A stretch of 64,000 nt of DNA from Cellulomonas taurus (lineage in GTDB: Bacteria > Actinomycetota > Actinomycetes > Actinomycetales > Cellulomonadaceae), in the NCBI RefSeq assembly GCF_012931845.1, contig NZ_CP051884.1, positions 310,001-374,000 on the forward strand. Reading direction: 5' to 3'. Below are positions 1 to 7,413 of this stretch, one piece after another. Each line of letters opens with the position of its first letter. Positions within the stretch are counted from its first letter, which is position 1. The notes beneath the pieces are model-generated. The model ran no database searches and was not told the origin of the DNA. It saw only the letters and a list, made by a program, of their open reading frames with translations. Both the position numbers and the translations under genes were made by a program.

Positions 1-287
1 ACGTCTACACCGCCCCGGCCCTGCGCGAGCGCCTCATCGCACTGGTCGAGTCCGGCCGCACCGACCTGGTCGTCGACCTCACCCAGGTGCGGTTCATGGA
101 CTCCACCGGGCTCGGACTCCTGGTCGGGGTGCTGAAGCGGATCCGAGGCCTGGGTGGTCAGCTGCAGCTGGTCATCGACGCCGAGCGGTTGCTCAAGGTC
201 TTCCGGATCACCTCGCTGGACCAGGTGTTCACGATCCGCGCGAGCCGGGACGAGGCGATGGCCGCCCGGGGGAACGCGGCTGACTGA
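1..287 (+). CDS. STAS-domain anti-sigma factor antagonist (5' end missing)
   Basis: The reading frame is open from the left edge (first full codon at base 3) to the TGA at 285-287, giving 94 residues of a protein whose N-terminus lies outside the window. The visible part matches the C-terminal two thirds of a STAS domain of the SpoIIAA/RsbV type: a beta strand (LVVDLTQVRFMD), the DSTGLG motif whose serine (visible residue 34) is the phosphorylated residue in this family, then the helix LLVGVLKRIRGLGG. Family members bind an anti-sigma kinase in the cytoplasm and free a sigma factor. An ECF sigma gene lies close by on the other strand, but STAS partners usually act on SigB/SigF-type sigma factors, so a link between the two is not implied. 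Confidence 0.9.
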   Translation, partial: VYTAPALRERLIALVESGRTDLVVDLTQVRFMDSTGLGLLVGVLKRIRGLGGQLQLVIDAERLLKVFRITSLDQVFTIRASRDEAMAARGNAAD

Positions 288-297
288 GCCGAGGTTC

Positions 298-1455
298 CTA
301 CGAGGCGAAGATGCTCACCATCTGGCGAATCTCGCCGCCCCGAACGTCCAACCAGTATCCGCCGTCAAAATCCTCACCGCTCCCGGTCGAATAGTCGCAG
401 CCCGGAGTAGGGCTGACCAGGTACTCGATAGGCGATTCCCTCATGTATCCCTCGGGTGATGCCTGGCACCAGCTGTAGATGCGCGCGTCGACCGGGACGG
501 TCATCCGCTGGGTGCCGAATGCCGTCGGGGAGTAATTGACAGCCGGGGTCATGTCGCCGTCCTCGTCCACGGAATAGGGCTCGTTGACCTTCGCCCACTC
601 GATGGCATCGTCACCGAGGCGCATGATCTCGATCGTGGCATCGAAACTCCTGGTCGTGGGATCGATGTTCTCGACCGCAGCCCAGTAGCGGCCGTCCGGG
701 AGCGGCTGTGTCGCACCAGGGTCGTCGCTGGTGAAGGGCTCCTCGCCGAGATTGAAACCGTTCGCCTCCGGCAACGGCTCCCACCCCGCCGACGGGTCCA
801 CCACCACCTCCTGCTCCACCTCCCGCAACGTCACGTCCATCGGCGCCGACACCACGGCCCCCGCCGCCCCGTCCGCCACCGCGACCAACTGGTACTCCCC
901 GGCAGCCAGCGCCCCGCCGCACGCCTCCAACACCCCGCTGATCGCTGCCGGATCAGCACCGGCCGCGCCTTCGACGGTTGATGCCGGGTCCGCCGCCTCC
1001 GAGCCCTCGGTCTGCGCGATCACCACGCCGTCGGCCAGCAGCGCCAGGGACACCGACCGTCCGGTCAACACGCCTGCCGCCGCCTCGACGGTTCCGGTCG
1101 TGGCAGCACCGAGGGTCTGCTCCGGCTCCGCGGTGAGGGTCAGTTCGACCGGGATCCCCTCGGTGCCACCGCCACACACCGGCGGCGCCACGGGCGGGAT
1201 GGTCGGCGCGGGGCTGGGGCTGACGCTCGGGGTCGGGACGGCCGGTGGCACCGGGGTGTCGTCCGGGCCGTTCAGCACCCCGGCGACCACGGCGACGGCG
1301 GTGAGTCCGGCCGCGATGCCCCCGGCGCCGACGGTGCGGGTGACGGCGCGGCGGCGTCGGCGCTGGAAGATGATCGCCTCGACCGGGAGCGCGGGGCTGG
1401 CGGCGGCTGCCTGGTCGGCGACGTCGGACAGGATGCGGTGCAGGTCGTTGCTCAT
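298..1455 (-). CDS. Membrane-anchored partner of the upstream ECF sigma factor (putative anti-sigma factor)
   Basis: A 385-residue protein whose ATG overlaps the sigma factor stop by four bases (ATGA, 1452-1455), so the two are almost certainly translationally coupled. It has a short cytoplasmic N-terminus ending in an Arg block (residues 32-36), one membrane helix (about 41-61), a Pro/Ser/Thr-rich linker (about 66-94) and a 290-residue extracellular part. That part starts with a region containing two Cys (near residues 97 and about 180) and ends in a domain with Trp, Tyr and Cys residues. The topology fits an anti-sigma factor. However, the N-terminal zinc motif HxxxCxxC of classical ZAS anti-sigma factors is absent, so inhibition of the sigma factor is inferred from coupling and topology only. 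I do not recognise the extracellular domain. Confidence 0.75.
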   Translation of the reverse strand: MSNDLHRILSDVADQAAAASPALPVEAIIFQRRRRRAVTRTVGAGGIAAGLTAVAVVAGVLNGPDDTPVPPAVPTPSVSPSPAPTIPPVAPPVCGGGTEGIPVELTLTAEPEQTLGAATTGTVEAAAGVLTGRSVSLALLADGVVIAQTEGSEAADPASTVEGAAGADPAAISGVLEACGGALAAGEYQLVAVADGAAGAVVSAPMDVTLREVEQEVVVDPSAGWEPLPEANGFNLGEEPFTSDDPGATQPLPDGRYWAAVENIDPTTRSFDATIEIMRLGDDAIEWAKVNEPYSVDEDGDMTPAVNYSPTAFGTQRMTVPVDARIYSWCQASPEGYMRESPIEYLVSPTPGCDYSTGSGEDFDGGYWLDVRGGEIRQMVSIFAS

Positions 1456-1988
1456 CGTGCGCTCCTCTCGACGATCACCGTGGTGACCGGGGAGTCGATC
1501 GGGCCGATGACGGCCTCGAGGCGATGGATGGCGTCGGACAGGTAGCGCTTGACGGTGCCGGTGGACAGGTTGAGGGTGTCGGCGATCTGTGCCACCGACA
1601 GGTCCTCGAAGTAGCGCAGGACGACGCAGGAGCGTTCTCGGGGCGGCAGGGTGCCGAGCGCCTCGCGGACCGCGACCTGCGCGGTGATCCGGTCGGCGGT
1701 GTCCGGCACCGACTCGTCGGCGTCCCGACGGAACTTGGGCAGTGCGTCGGTCCATCGCCGCCACCGCCGCCGACCGTCGACGAAGGTGCTGGCCATCACC
1801 CGGCGCACGTAGGCCTCGGCGGTGTCCAGGTCCAGCCCGGAGCGGGTGCGCACCACGGTCTTCACCAGCGCGTCCTGGGTGAGGTCCTCCGCGTCGCGCA
1901 TGTCGCCGGTCAGCAGATAGGCGTAGGCCACCAGCGCTCGACCACGTTCGCGGGCCAGCGCCGCGATCACGTCGTCCCCTCGGTTCAC
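1452..1988 (-). CDS. SigE-family ECF RNA polymerase sigma factor
   Basis: Encodes about 178 residues with sigma region 2 (YAYLLTGDMRDAEDLTQDAL, the typical SigE-family core) and region 4 (LPPRERSCVVLRYFEDLSV followed by a helix-turn-helix around IADTLNLSTGTVKRYL). Region 3 is absent, as expected for group IV sigma factors. I place the start at the GTG at 1988, seven bases after a GGAAGGA ribosome site. An ATG at 2018 would add ten residues but has no visible ribosome site. The gene is divergent from the pyrophosphatase gene and overlaps its downstream membrane partner by four bases. No autoregulatory ECF promoter could be identified upstream with confidence. Confidence 0.9.
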   Translation of the reverse strand: MNRGDDVIAALARERGRALVAYAYLLTGDMRDAEDLTQDALVKTVVRTRSGLDLDTAEAYVRRVMASTFVDGRRRWRRWTDALPKFRRDADESVPDTADRITAQVAVREALGTLPPRERSCVVLRYFEDLSVAQIADTLNLSTGTVKRYLSDAIHRLEAVIGPIDSPVTTVIVERSAR

Positions 1989-2047
1989 CACACCATCCTT
2001 CCGATCCGCGCCCGTCATCAGCTGGGACGAACGGGCCGTCGAAAAGG

Positions 2048-2076
2048 TTGGGTGCGAGTCGGCTTCGTCCTACAGT
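2048..2076 (+). promoter_or_regulatory. Sigma-70-like promoter of the pyrophosphatase gene
   Basis: TTGGGT at 2048-2053 and TACAGT at 2071-2076 are separated by exactly 17 bases. They would start transcription near 2083, about 70 bases before the hppA start codon. Confidence 0.6.
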
Positions 2077-2154
2077 GACGCTCTGCTCGGCAACGGGGCC
2101 GGGCTCGATCCGCCGTGGCACGCACCTCGGTGCGCCCCGGTGCGAGGGGGAACG

Positions 2155-4452
2155 ATGGTCGATCTCGGCTCGGGAAGTCTGGTCATCGTCACGGTGGTCG
2201 CCGTGGTGGCCGTGGCAGCGCTGGTGATGGCGGTGGTCCTGCGACGGCAGGTGCTCGCCGCCGACGAGGGCACGGCGTCGATGCGGGAGATCGCCGCGGC
2301 GGTGCAGGAGGGTGCGCAGGCGTACCTGTCCCGGCAGCTGCGGACGCTGAGCGTGTTCGCGGTGGTGGTGCTGCTCCTGCTCCTGCTGCTGCCCGGTGAC
2401 GCGAGCGTGAAGATCGGCCGCTGCGTCTTCTTCGTGCTGGGGGCGGCGTTCTCGGCGTCGATCGGGTATCTCGGGATGTGGTTGGCGACCCGGGCGAACG
2501 TCCGGGTGGCGGCGGCCGCGTCCAGGCCGGGTGGCCGGGCGGAGGGGGCCCGGATCGCGCTGCGCACCGGTGGTGTGGTCGGGATGAGCGTGGTCGGCCT
2601 CGGGCTGCTCGGTGCCGCCGGTGTGGTGCTGCTGTACCGGGGCGACGCACCGGCGGTGCTGGAGGGCTTCGGGTTCGGTGCGGCTCTGCTGGCGATGTTC
2701 ATGCGGGTCGGCGGCGGCATCTTCACCAAGGCGGCAGATGTCGGCGCGGACCTGGTGGGCAAGGTGGAGCAGCACATCCCGGAGGACGACCCGCGCAACG
2801 CCGCCACGATCGCGGACAACGTGGGCGACAACGTCGGTGACTGCGCGGGGATGGCGGCCGACCTGTTCGAGTCCTACGCGGTGACGCTGGTGGCTGCGCT
2901 GATCCTGGGGCGGGCGGCGTTCGGGGAACACGGGTTGGTGTTCCCGCTGATCGTGACCGCCATCGGTGCTGTGGTGGCGGCGCTCGGGGTGGCGATCACC
3001 CGGGTGCGCGGCTCGGAGAGCGGCCTGACGGCGATCAACCGCGGCTTCGCCGTCGCGGCGGTGGCCGGTGCGGTGCTGGCCGGGATCGCGGCGCTGCTGT
3101 ACCTGCCGTCGACCTTCGACGCCCTCGGCGGCAGCGCCGGTCTGGACGCCCACCCCGGCGACCCGCGGTGGGTGGCGGCGGGTGCTGTGCTGATCGGGGT
3201 GCTGCTGGCCGGGCTCATCCTGTGGGTGACCGGGTACTTCACCGGCACCGACTCCAAGCCGACGATCCATGTCGCCCGCACCACCCGGACCGGCGCCGCG
3301 ACCGTGGTGCTCTCCGGGATCGGGGTCGGCTTCGAGTCGGCGGTCTACACCGCGGGGATCATCGCCGCCGCGATCTGCGGGGTGTTCCTCTTGGCCGGGG
3401 GGTCGATCGCGCTGTCGCTGTTCCTGGTGGCGCTGGCCGGTTGCGGGCTGCTGACCACCGTCGGCGTGATCGTCGCGATGGACACCTTCGGCCCGGTGAG
3501 CGACAACGCGCAGGGCATCGCGGAGATGTCCGGCGACGTCTCCGAGGAGGGCGCGCAGATCCTCACCGACCTGGATGCGGTGGGGAACACCACCAAGGCG
3601 GTCACCAAGGGGATCGCGATCGCCACCGCCGTGCTGGCCGCCACCGCGCTGTTCGGCTCCTACGCGGATGCGGTGAGCACCGCGATCTCCGGCCTCGACC
3701 TGGCGTCGGTGCCGGGCGACATCGTGCTGGCGATGACCGACTACCAGATCATCAGCCCGGTGACCCTGGTCGGTGTGATCCTCGGCGCCGCGACCGTCTT
3801 CCTGTTCAGCGGTCTGGCCATCGACGCGGTGACCCGGGCCGCCGGGGCGATCGTGCTGGAGGTGCGCCGCCAGTTCCGGGAGATGCCCGGCATCATGACC
3901 GGCGAGCAGCGCCCGGAGTACGGCCGGGTGGTCGACATCTGCACCCGCGACTCCCTGCGCGAACTCGCCACCCCCGGGCTGCTCGCCGCTTCGGCGCCGA
4001 TCGCGGTCGGCTTCGGGCTCGGGGTCGGGCCGCTGGCCGGGTTCCTGGCCGGGGCGATCGGGTCCGGGGTGCTGATGGCGGTGTTCCTGGCGAATGCCGG
4101 TGGCGCCTGGGACAACGCGAAGAAGCTGGTCGAGGACGGTCGCTTCGGTGGCAAGGGCTCGCCGGAGCACGAGGCGGCGGTGATCGGCGACACCGTCGGT
4201 GACCCGTTCAAGGACACGGCCGGCCCGGCGATCAACCCGCTGATCAAGGTGATGAACCTGGTCGCGTTGCTGATCGCCCCCGCTGTCGTCACGATCAGCG
4301 TCGGCGAGGACGCGAACACGGTGCTGCGGCTGACGATCGCGCTGGCGGCGACCGCCGTGGCCTTCGGCGCGGTGATCATGTCGCGACTGCGCGCGGCTCG
4401 GGTGGATACCGCGGCGGAGGTGACGGGGGACTCGCTCGACTCGCGGGTGTGA
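2155..4452 (+). CDS. hppA: K+-independent H+-translocating membrane pyrophosphatase
   Basis: A 765-residue polytopic membrane protein that couples pyrophosphate hydrolysis to proton export across the cytoplasmic membrane. The pyrophosphate/Mg-binding signature DVGADLVGKVE is at residues 195-205 and is followed by the acidic block EDDPRNAATIADNVGDNVGD; a second acidic set lies near the C-terminus (DNAKK, then GDTVGDPFKDTAGPAINPL). The K+-dependence motif reads GNTTKAVT, with Lys481 and Thr484. In characterised members Lys/Thr here marks K+-independent enzymes, while Ala/Gly marks K+-dependent ones. The length is normal for bacterial members. The start ATG at 2155 follows an AGGGGG ribosome site; a GTG at 2140 is in frame but less well placed. 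The gene is monocistronic or leads into the small lipoprotein. Confidence 0.97.
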   Translation: MVDLGSGSLVIVTVVAVVAVAALVMAVVLRRQVLAADEGTASMREIAAAVQEGAQAYLSRQLRTLSVFAVVVLLLLLLLPGDASVKIGRCVFFVLGAAFSASIGYLGMWLATRANVRVAAAASRPGGRAEGARIALRTGGVVGMSVVGLGLLGAAGVVLLYRGDAPAVLEGFGFGAALLAMFMRVGGGIFTKAADVGADLVGKVEQHIPEDDPRNAATIADNVGDNVGDCAGMAADLFESYAVTLVAALILGRAAFGEHGLVFPLIVTAIGAVVAALGVAITRVRGSESGLTAINRGFAVAAVAGAVLAGIAALLYLPSTFDALGGSAGLDAHPGDPRWVAAGAVLIGVLLAGLILWVTGYFTGTDSKPTIHVARTTRTGAATVVLSGIGVGFESAVYTAGIIAAAICGVFLLAGGSIALSLFLVALAGCGLLTTVGVIVAMDTFGPVSDNAQGIAEMSGDVSEEGAQILTDLDAVGNTTKAVTKGIAIATAVLAATALFGSYADAVSTAISGLDLASVPGDIVLAMTDYQIISPVTLVGVILGAATVFLFSGLAIDAVTRAAGAIVLEVRRQFREMPGIMTGEQRPEYGRVVDICTRDSLRELATPGLLAASAPIAVGFGLGVGPLAGFLAGAIGSGVLMAVFLANAGGAWDNAKKLVEDGRFGGKGSPEHEAAVIGDTVGDPFKDTAGPAINPLIKVMNLVALLIAPAVVTISVGEDANTVLRLTIALAATAVAFGAVIMSRLRAARVDTAAEVTGDSLDSRV

Positions 4453-4454
4453 GG

Positions 4455-4460
4455 CAGGCT
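4455..4460 (+). promoter_or_regulatory. -10-like element for leaderless transcription of the lipoprotein gene
   Basis: CAGGCT is followed by exactly six bases and the ATG at 4467, with no ribosome site between them. This is the spacing seen at many other genes in the window. Confidence 0.45.
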
Positions 4461-4466
4461 GACGGC

Positions 4467-4877
4467 ATGCGCCTCGCCCACGCCGTCGCCGGCCTCGTCC
4501 TGGTCGTTCCGCTCGCCGCCTGCTCCGGAGGGGGTGACGACGACGCGACGACCTTCTGCGAGCAGGGGGAGGCCACGCTGGCCCAGTTCGACGCGGTCGG
4601 GGCCCTCGGCGACGACCCGGCCGGGTTCGCCGACGCGATCACCGAGATCAGCAAGGGCTTCGCGGACGCCGACCCGCCCTCCGCGATCGCCGACGACTGG
4701 TCCACGATCAGCGCCGCCTTCGCCGACCTCGACCAGAAGCTGCAGGGCGTCGACCCGGACGACCAGGAGGCATTCGCCACCGCGTTGAACGACTTCTCCG
4801 AGCAGGCGAACTCCACCGCGCTCTCCGACGCGTCGGACCGGGTGTCGACCTACGTCTCCGAGAACTGCACCGAGTGA
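4467..4877 (+). CDS. Small secreted lipoprotein of unknown function
   Basis: A 136-residue protein with a lipoprotein signal peptide. The hydrophobic segment AVAGLVLVVPLAAC ends in an LAAC lipobox and is followed by a Gly/Asp-rich tether. The mature part is acidic and predicted helical, with two further cysteines (TTFCEQ near the N-terminus and ENCTE at the C-terminus) that could form a disulphide. No family was recognised. The start at 4467 is preferred over an in-frame GTG at 4449 because it gives a compact signal peptide. Its stop overlaps the next gene's GTG start by four bases. Confidence 0.8.
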   Translation: MRLAHAVAGLVLVVPLAACSGGGDDDATTFCEQGEATLAQFDAVGALGDDPAGFADAITEISKGFADADPPSAIADDWSTISAAFADLDQKLQGVDPDDQEAFATALNDFSEQANSTALSDASDRVSTYVSENCTE

Positions 4878-5524
4878 CGATGCGCCTGCACCTGATCCGG
4901 CACGGCCAGACCCCGTCCAACCTGATCGGCGCCCTGGACACCGGCGACCCCGGACCGGCGCTGACCTCGGAGGGCGAACGGCAGGCGGCGGCGGTCGGCG
5001 CCGTGTTCGCCGACCAGCGCCTGGACGCGGTCTACGCCTCGCAGCTGACCCGTGCCCGGCAGACCGCCGCCGCCGTCGCCCAGCCGCACGGGCTGGAGGT
5101 GCTGATCCGACCCGGCCTGCGGGAGATCCTGGCCGGTGACCTGGAGATGCGCACCGACCGGGACTCGGTCACCCGCTACCTGGGCACGATGGTCGCCTGG
5201 GCCGCCGGTGACCTGGACGCCGTGATGCCCGGCGGTGAGTCCGGCCGCCAGACCCTGGCCCGCTTCGACGAGGTGGTGGCCGAGGTGGCGACGACCGGTG
5301 CCCAGGAGGTCGCGCTGGTCAGCCACGGCGCGATGCTCCGGTTCTGGGCCGTGCTGCGCGGCGAGAACCTGGATCCGGACACCGCCGCTGACCGCTGGCT
5401 GGACAACACCGGTGTGGTCTCCCTGGTGGGTGAACCGGGTGCCTGGCAGGTGACCCGGTGGCAGGAGGAGCTCATCCCGCACACCACCCCCGACGGCCCC
5501 ACCGCCGAGCCGCTGCCCCGCTGA
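4874..5524 (+). CDS. Histidine phosphatase family protein (phosphoglycerate-mutase-like)
   Basis: A 216-residue cytoplasmic enzyme of the branch-1 histidine phosphatase superfamily. The phospho-acceptor motif LIRHGQT places the catalytic His at residue 10, and the second active-site His lies in VSHGAMLRFW. An Arg-rich segment (ASQLTRARQTAAAV) sits where the phosphate-binding Arg is expected. The substrate cannot be inferred; members include phosphoglycerate mutases, cobalamin-pathway phosphatases and acid phosphatases. The GTG start overlaps the upstream lipoprotein stop (GTGA); an ATG at 4880 is an equally possible start two codons later. A second, unrelated member of the superfamily lies at 38261. 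Confidence 0.9.
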   Translation: MTMRLHLIRHGQTPSNLIGALDTGDPGPALTSEGERQAAAVGAVFADQRLDAVYASQLTRARQTAAAVAQPHGLEVLIRPGLREILAGDLEMRTDRDSVTRYLGTMVAWAAGDLDAVMPGGESGRQTLARFDEVVAEVATTGAQEVALVSHGAMLRFWAVLRGENLDPDTAADRWLDNTGVVSLVGEPGAWQVTRWQEELIPHTTPDGPTAEPLPR

Positions 5525-5556
5525 GCACGCGTCGCGCGCCCCAGCCCCGCGTTCCG

Positions 5557-5596
5557 GCGCCCGAGTTCGGCACTTCGCGCCCGAGTTCGGCACTTC
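5557..5596. repeat. Two tandem copies of the 20-bp intergenic repeat
   Basis: Two exact, adjacent copies of GCGCCCGAGTTCGGCACTTC (5557-5576 and 5577-5596), followed by a degenerate relative of the 46-bp module seen at 54765 (around 5610-5634). The same 20-mer recurs at 54725-54928, and a variant occurs near 36963. Confidence 0.9.
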
Positions 5597-5634
5597 TCCA
5601 CCGCGCATCTGGCGCGAACTGCCGACCTCGGCAC

Positions 5635-5718
5635 CGCGCCCGTGCAGCCCGGGCGTCGGGACCGCGCCCGTGCAGCCCGGGCGTCGGGACCGCGCCCGTC
5701 CAGCCGGGGCGTCGGCCC
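5635..5718. repeat. Three tandem 28-bp direct repeats
   Basis: Units at 5635-5662 and 5663-5690 are identical; the unit at 5691-5718 differs at a few positions. Each unit contains GCCCGGGCGTCGGGAC or a close variant. The tract fills most of the 221-base gap between the phosphatase and the methyltransferase genes. Confidence 0.85.
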
Positions 5719-5745
5719 CGCAGCCCGGTGCGGGAGGATGGTCCG

Positions 5746-7281
5746 GTGGATCCCGACACGCTGACCGTTGACCCCGCGCTGATCGACGCCCTGCGCGCCG
5801 ACCTCACCGCCGCCCAGTTCACCGTCGACGGCGTCGAGGACCTGCTCGGCCCGATGGCCGCCGCCGCCCTGCACCGCGAGGAGCCGCTCCCGGCTCTGCG
5901 CGCGACGGGGACCGCCAGCGACCCGCGCGCCGCGCTGGTGCGCACCTTCGTGCTCGGTGCCGACGTCGACGCCTCGGCGGTCGCCGCCGCACTGCCCACC
6001 CTCGGCCTGGACGGCGCAGCCCGGCTCGGCCTGGTCGACGCTGCCGGGGCGGACAGCCATGACCCGGTGCACGCCCGGGTGGACCTGCGCCCCTACCAGG
6101 CGGCCGACGGCGCCGGTCAGGTGGACTGGTGGATCGCCTCCGACCTGGGTGAGCTCGCCACCGGCGGCGCACTGCGCACCGACCACGTGCTCGGGGTCGG
6201 CGGCGCCTCGACCACCCTGGCGCAGGTGACAGTCCGCGATCACCGTGCCCGCACCCTCGACCTCGGCACCGGCTGCGGCATCCAGGCCCTGCACGCCTCC
6301 CGGCACAGCGACCGGGTGGTCGCCACCGACATCTCCACCCGGGCGCTCGACTTCGCCCGGTTCAACGCCGCCCTGGCCGGCACCACGCTGGACCTGCGCG
6401 CCGGGTCGATGCTGGAGCCGGTGGCCGGGGAGGTCTTCGACCTGGTGGTGTCCAACCCGCCCTTCGTCATCACCCCGCGCGGCCGGGACGACGTGCCGCA
6501 GTACGAGTACCGGGACGGTGGCCGGACCGGCGACGCGATCGTGCGCGAGCTGATCACCGGGGTCGGCGGCGTGCTGGCCCCCGGCGGTGTCGCCCAGCTG
6601 CTCGGCAACTGGGAGGTGCGCCGCGGCGACGACTGGCACGAGCGGGTCGGTGCCTGGCTGGACGAGTCGGGGCTCGACGGCTGGGTGGTGCAGCGCGAGA
6701 TCCAGGACCCGGCGCAGTACGCGGAGACCTGGATCCGGGACGGCGGCACCTCCCCGGACCGCGACCCGGTGGGCTGGCGGGAGCGCTACGGCGCGTGGCT
6801 GGACGACTTCGCGCAGCGGGACGTCGAGGGGATCGGCTTCGGCATCGTGGTGCTGCACCGGCCGGTCGACGACCGACCCCGGCTGCGCCGTCTGGAGGAG
6901 ATCACCGGCACCGTGCGCCAGCCGCTCGGCCCGGTCATCTCCGCCGCACTGGCCGCGCACGACCGCCAGGCGACCCTGGACGACGACGCGCTGTCAGCGC
7001 TGCACCTGCGGGTCGCCCCGGACGTCACCGAGGAGCGCTACCTGCGGCCCGGCGACACCGACCCGCAGATCGTCCTGCTGCGCCAGGGCGGCGGCTTCGG
7101 CCGGACCGTCCAGGTCGGCACCGCGCTGGCCGGGTTCGTCGGTGCCTGCGACGGGGAGCTGTCGGTCGGGCAGATCGTCGGGGCGCTGGGCGCGCTGCTC
7201 GGCGTCGGCGCGCAGGCGGTGGCCGCCGACGTGCTGCCGGAGGTGCGCGGCCTGCTCGCGGACGGTCTGCTGCTGACCTGA
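5746..7281 (+). CDS. Class I SAM-dependent methyltransferase with extra N- and C-terminal domains
   Basis: A 511-residue protein. An N-terminal region of about 165 residues precedes a Rossmann methyltransferase core: the SAM-binding motif LDLGTGCGIQALHAS, the acidic strand VVATDIS, and the catalytic-type motif VVSNPPFVIT. NPPF/NPPY marks N-methyltransferases acting on Gln side chains or on bases of RNA/DNA. After about residue 380 comes a roughly 130-residue C-terminal domain with a winged-helix look (GELSVGQIVGALGALLG). This arrangement is common in actinobacteria (I believe as DUF7059/DUF7782 proteins), and the substrate is unknown. The start GTG at 5746 follows GGGAGG with eight bases spacing. 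The reading frame is open much further upstream, but that part is repeat DNA. Confidence 0.85.
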   Translation: MDPDTLTVDPALIDALRADLTAAQFTVDGVEDLLGPMAAAALHREEPLPALRATGTASDPRAALVRTFVLGADVDASAVAAALPTLGLDGAARLGLVDAAGADSHDPVHARVDLRPYQAADGAGQVDWWIASDLGELATGGALRTDHVLGVGGASTTLAQVTVRDHRARTLDLGTGCGIQALHASRHSDRVVATDISTRALDFARFNAALAGTTLDLRAGSMLEPVAGEVFDLVVSNPPFVITPRGRDDVPQYEYRDGGRTGDAIVRELITGVGGVLAPGGVAQLLGNWEVRRGDDWHERVGAWLDESGLDGWVVQREIQDPAQYAETWIRDGGTSPDRDPVGWRERYGAWLDDFAQRDVEGIGFGIVVLHRPVDDRPRLRRLEEITGTVRQPLGPVISAALAAHDRQATLDDDALSALHLRVAPDVTEERYLRPGDTDPQIVLLRQGGGFGRTVQVGTALAGFVGACDGELSVGQIVGALGALLGVGAQAVAADVLPEVRGLLADGLLLT

Positions 7282-7413
7282 TCCCGCAGCCACACCCCCA
7301 CAGCTCGGCCACAGCCACCTGCTACGGCCGCCCCAGCAGCTCTCCCTAGCGTCGGATCAGCGGCGCGGGTCGGGTGCGTGTCCCCCGCGCACCGGACCGT
7401 CGTGAGGGAGAAC

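Noticed and set aside
298..4170. A 1290-codon open frame on the minus strand across hppA
   Set aside because: It is the extension of the membrane-partner gene frame through the antisense of the sigma and pyrophosphatase genes. The peptide is Arg/His/Pro/Gly-rich shadow coding caused by high GC, and only 298-1455 is real.
5458..5745. N-terminal extension of the methyltransferase to the upstream open frame
   Set aside because: The upstream frame translates repeat DNA and the end of the phosphatase gene; the GTG at 5746 has a good ribosome site.
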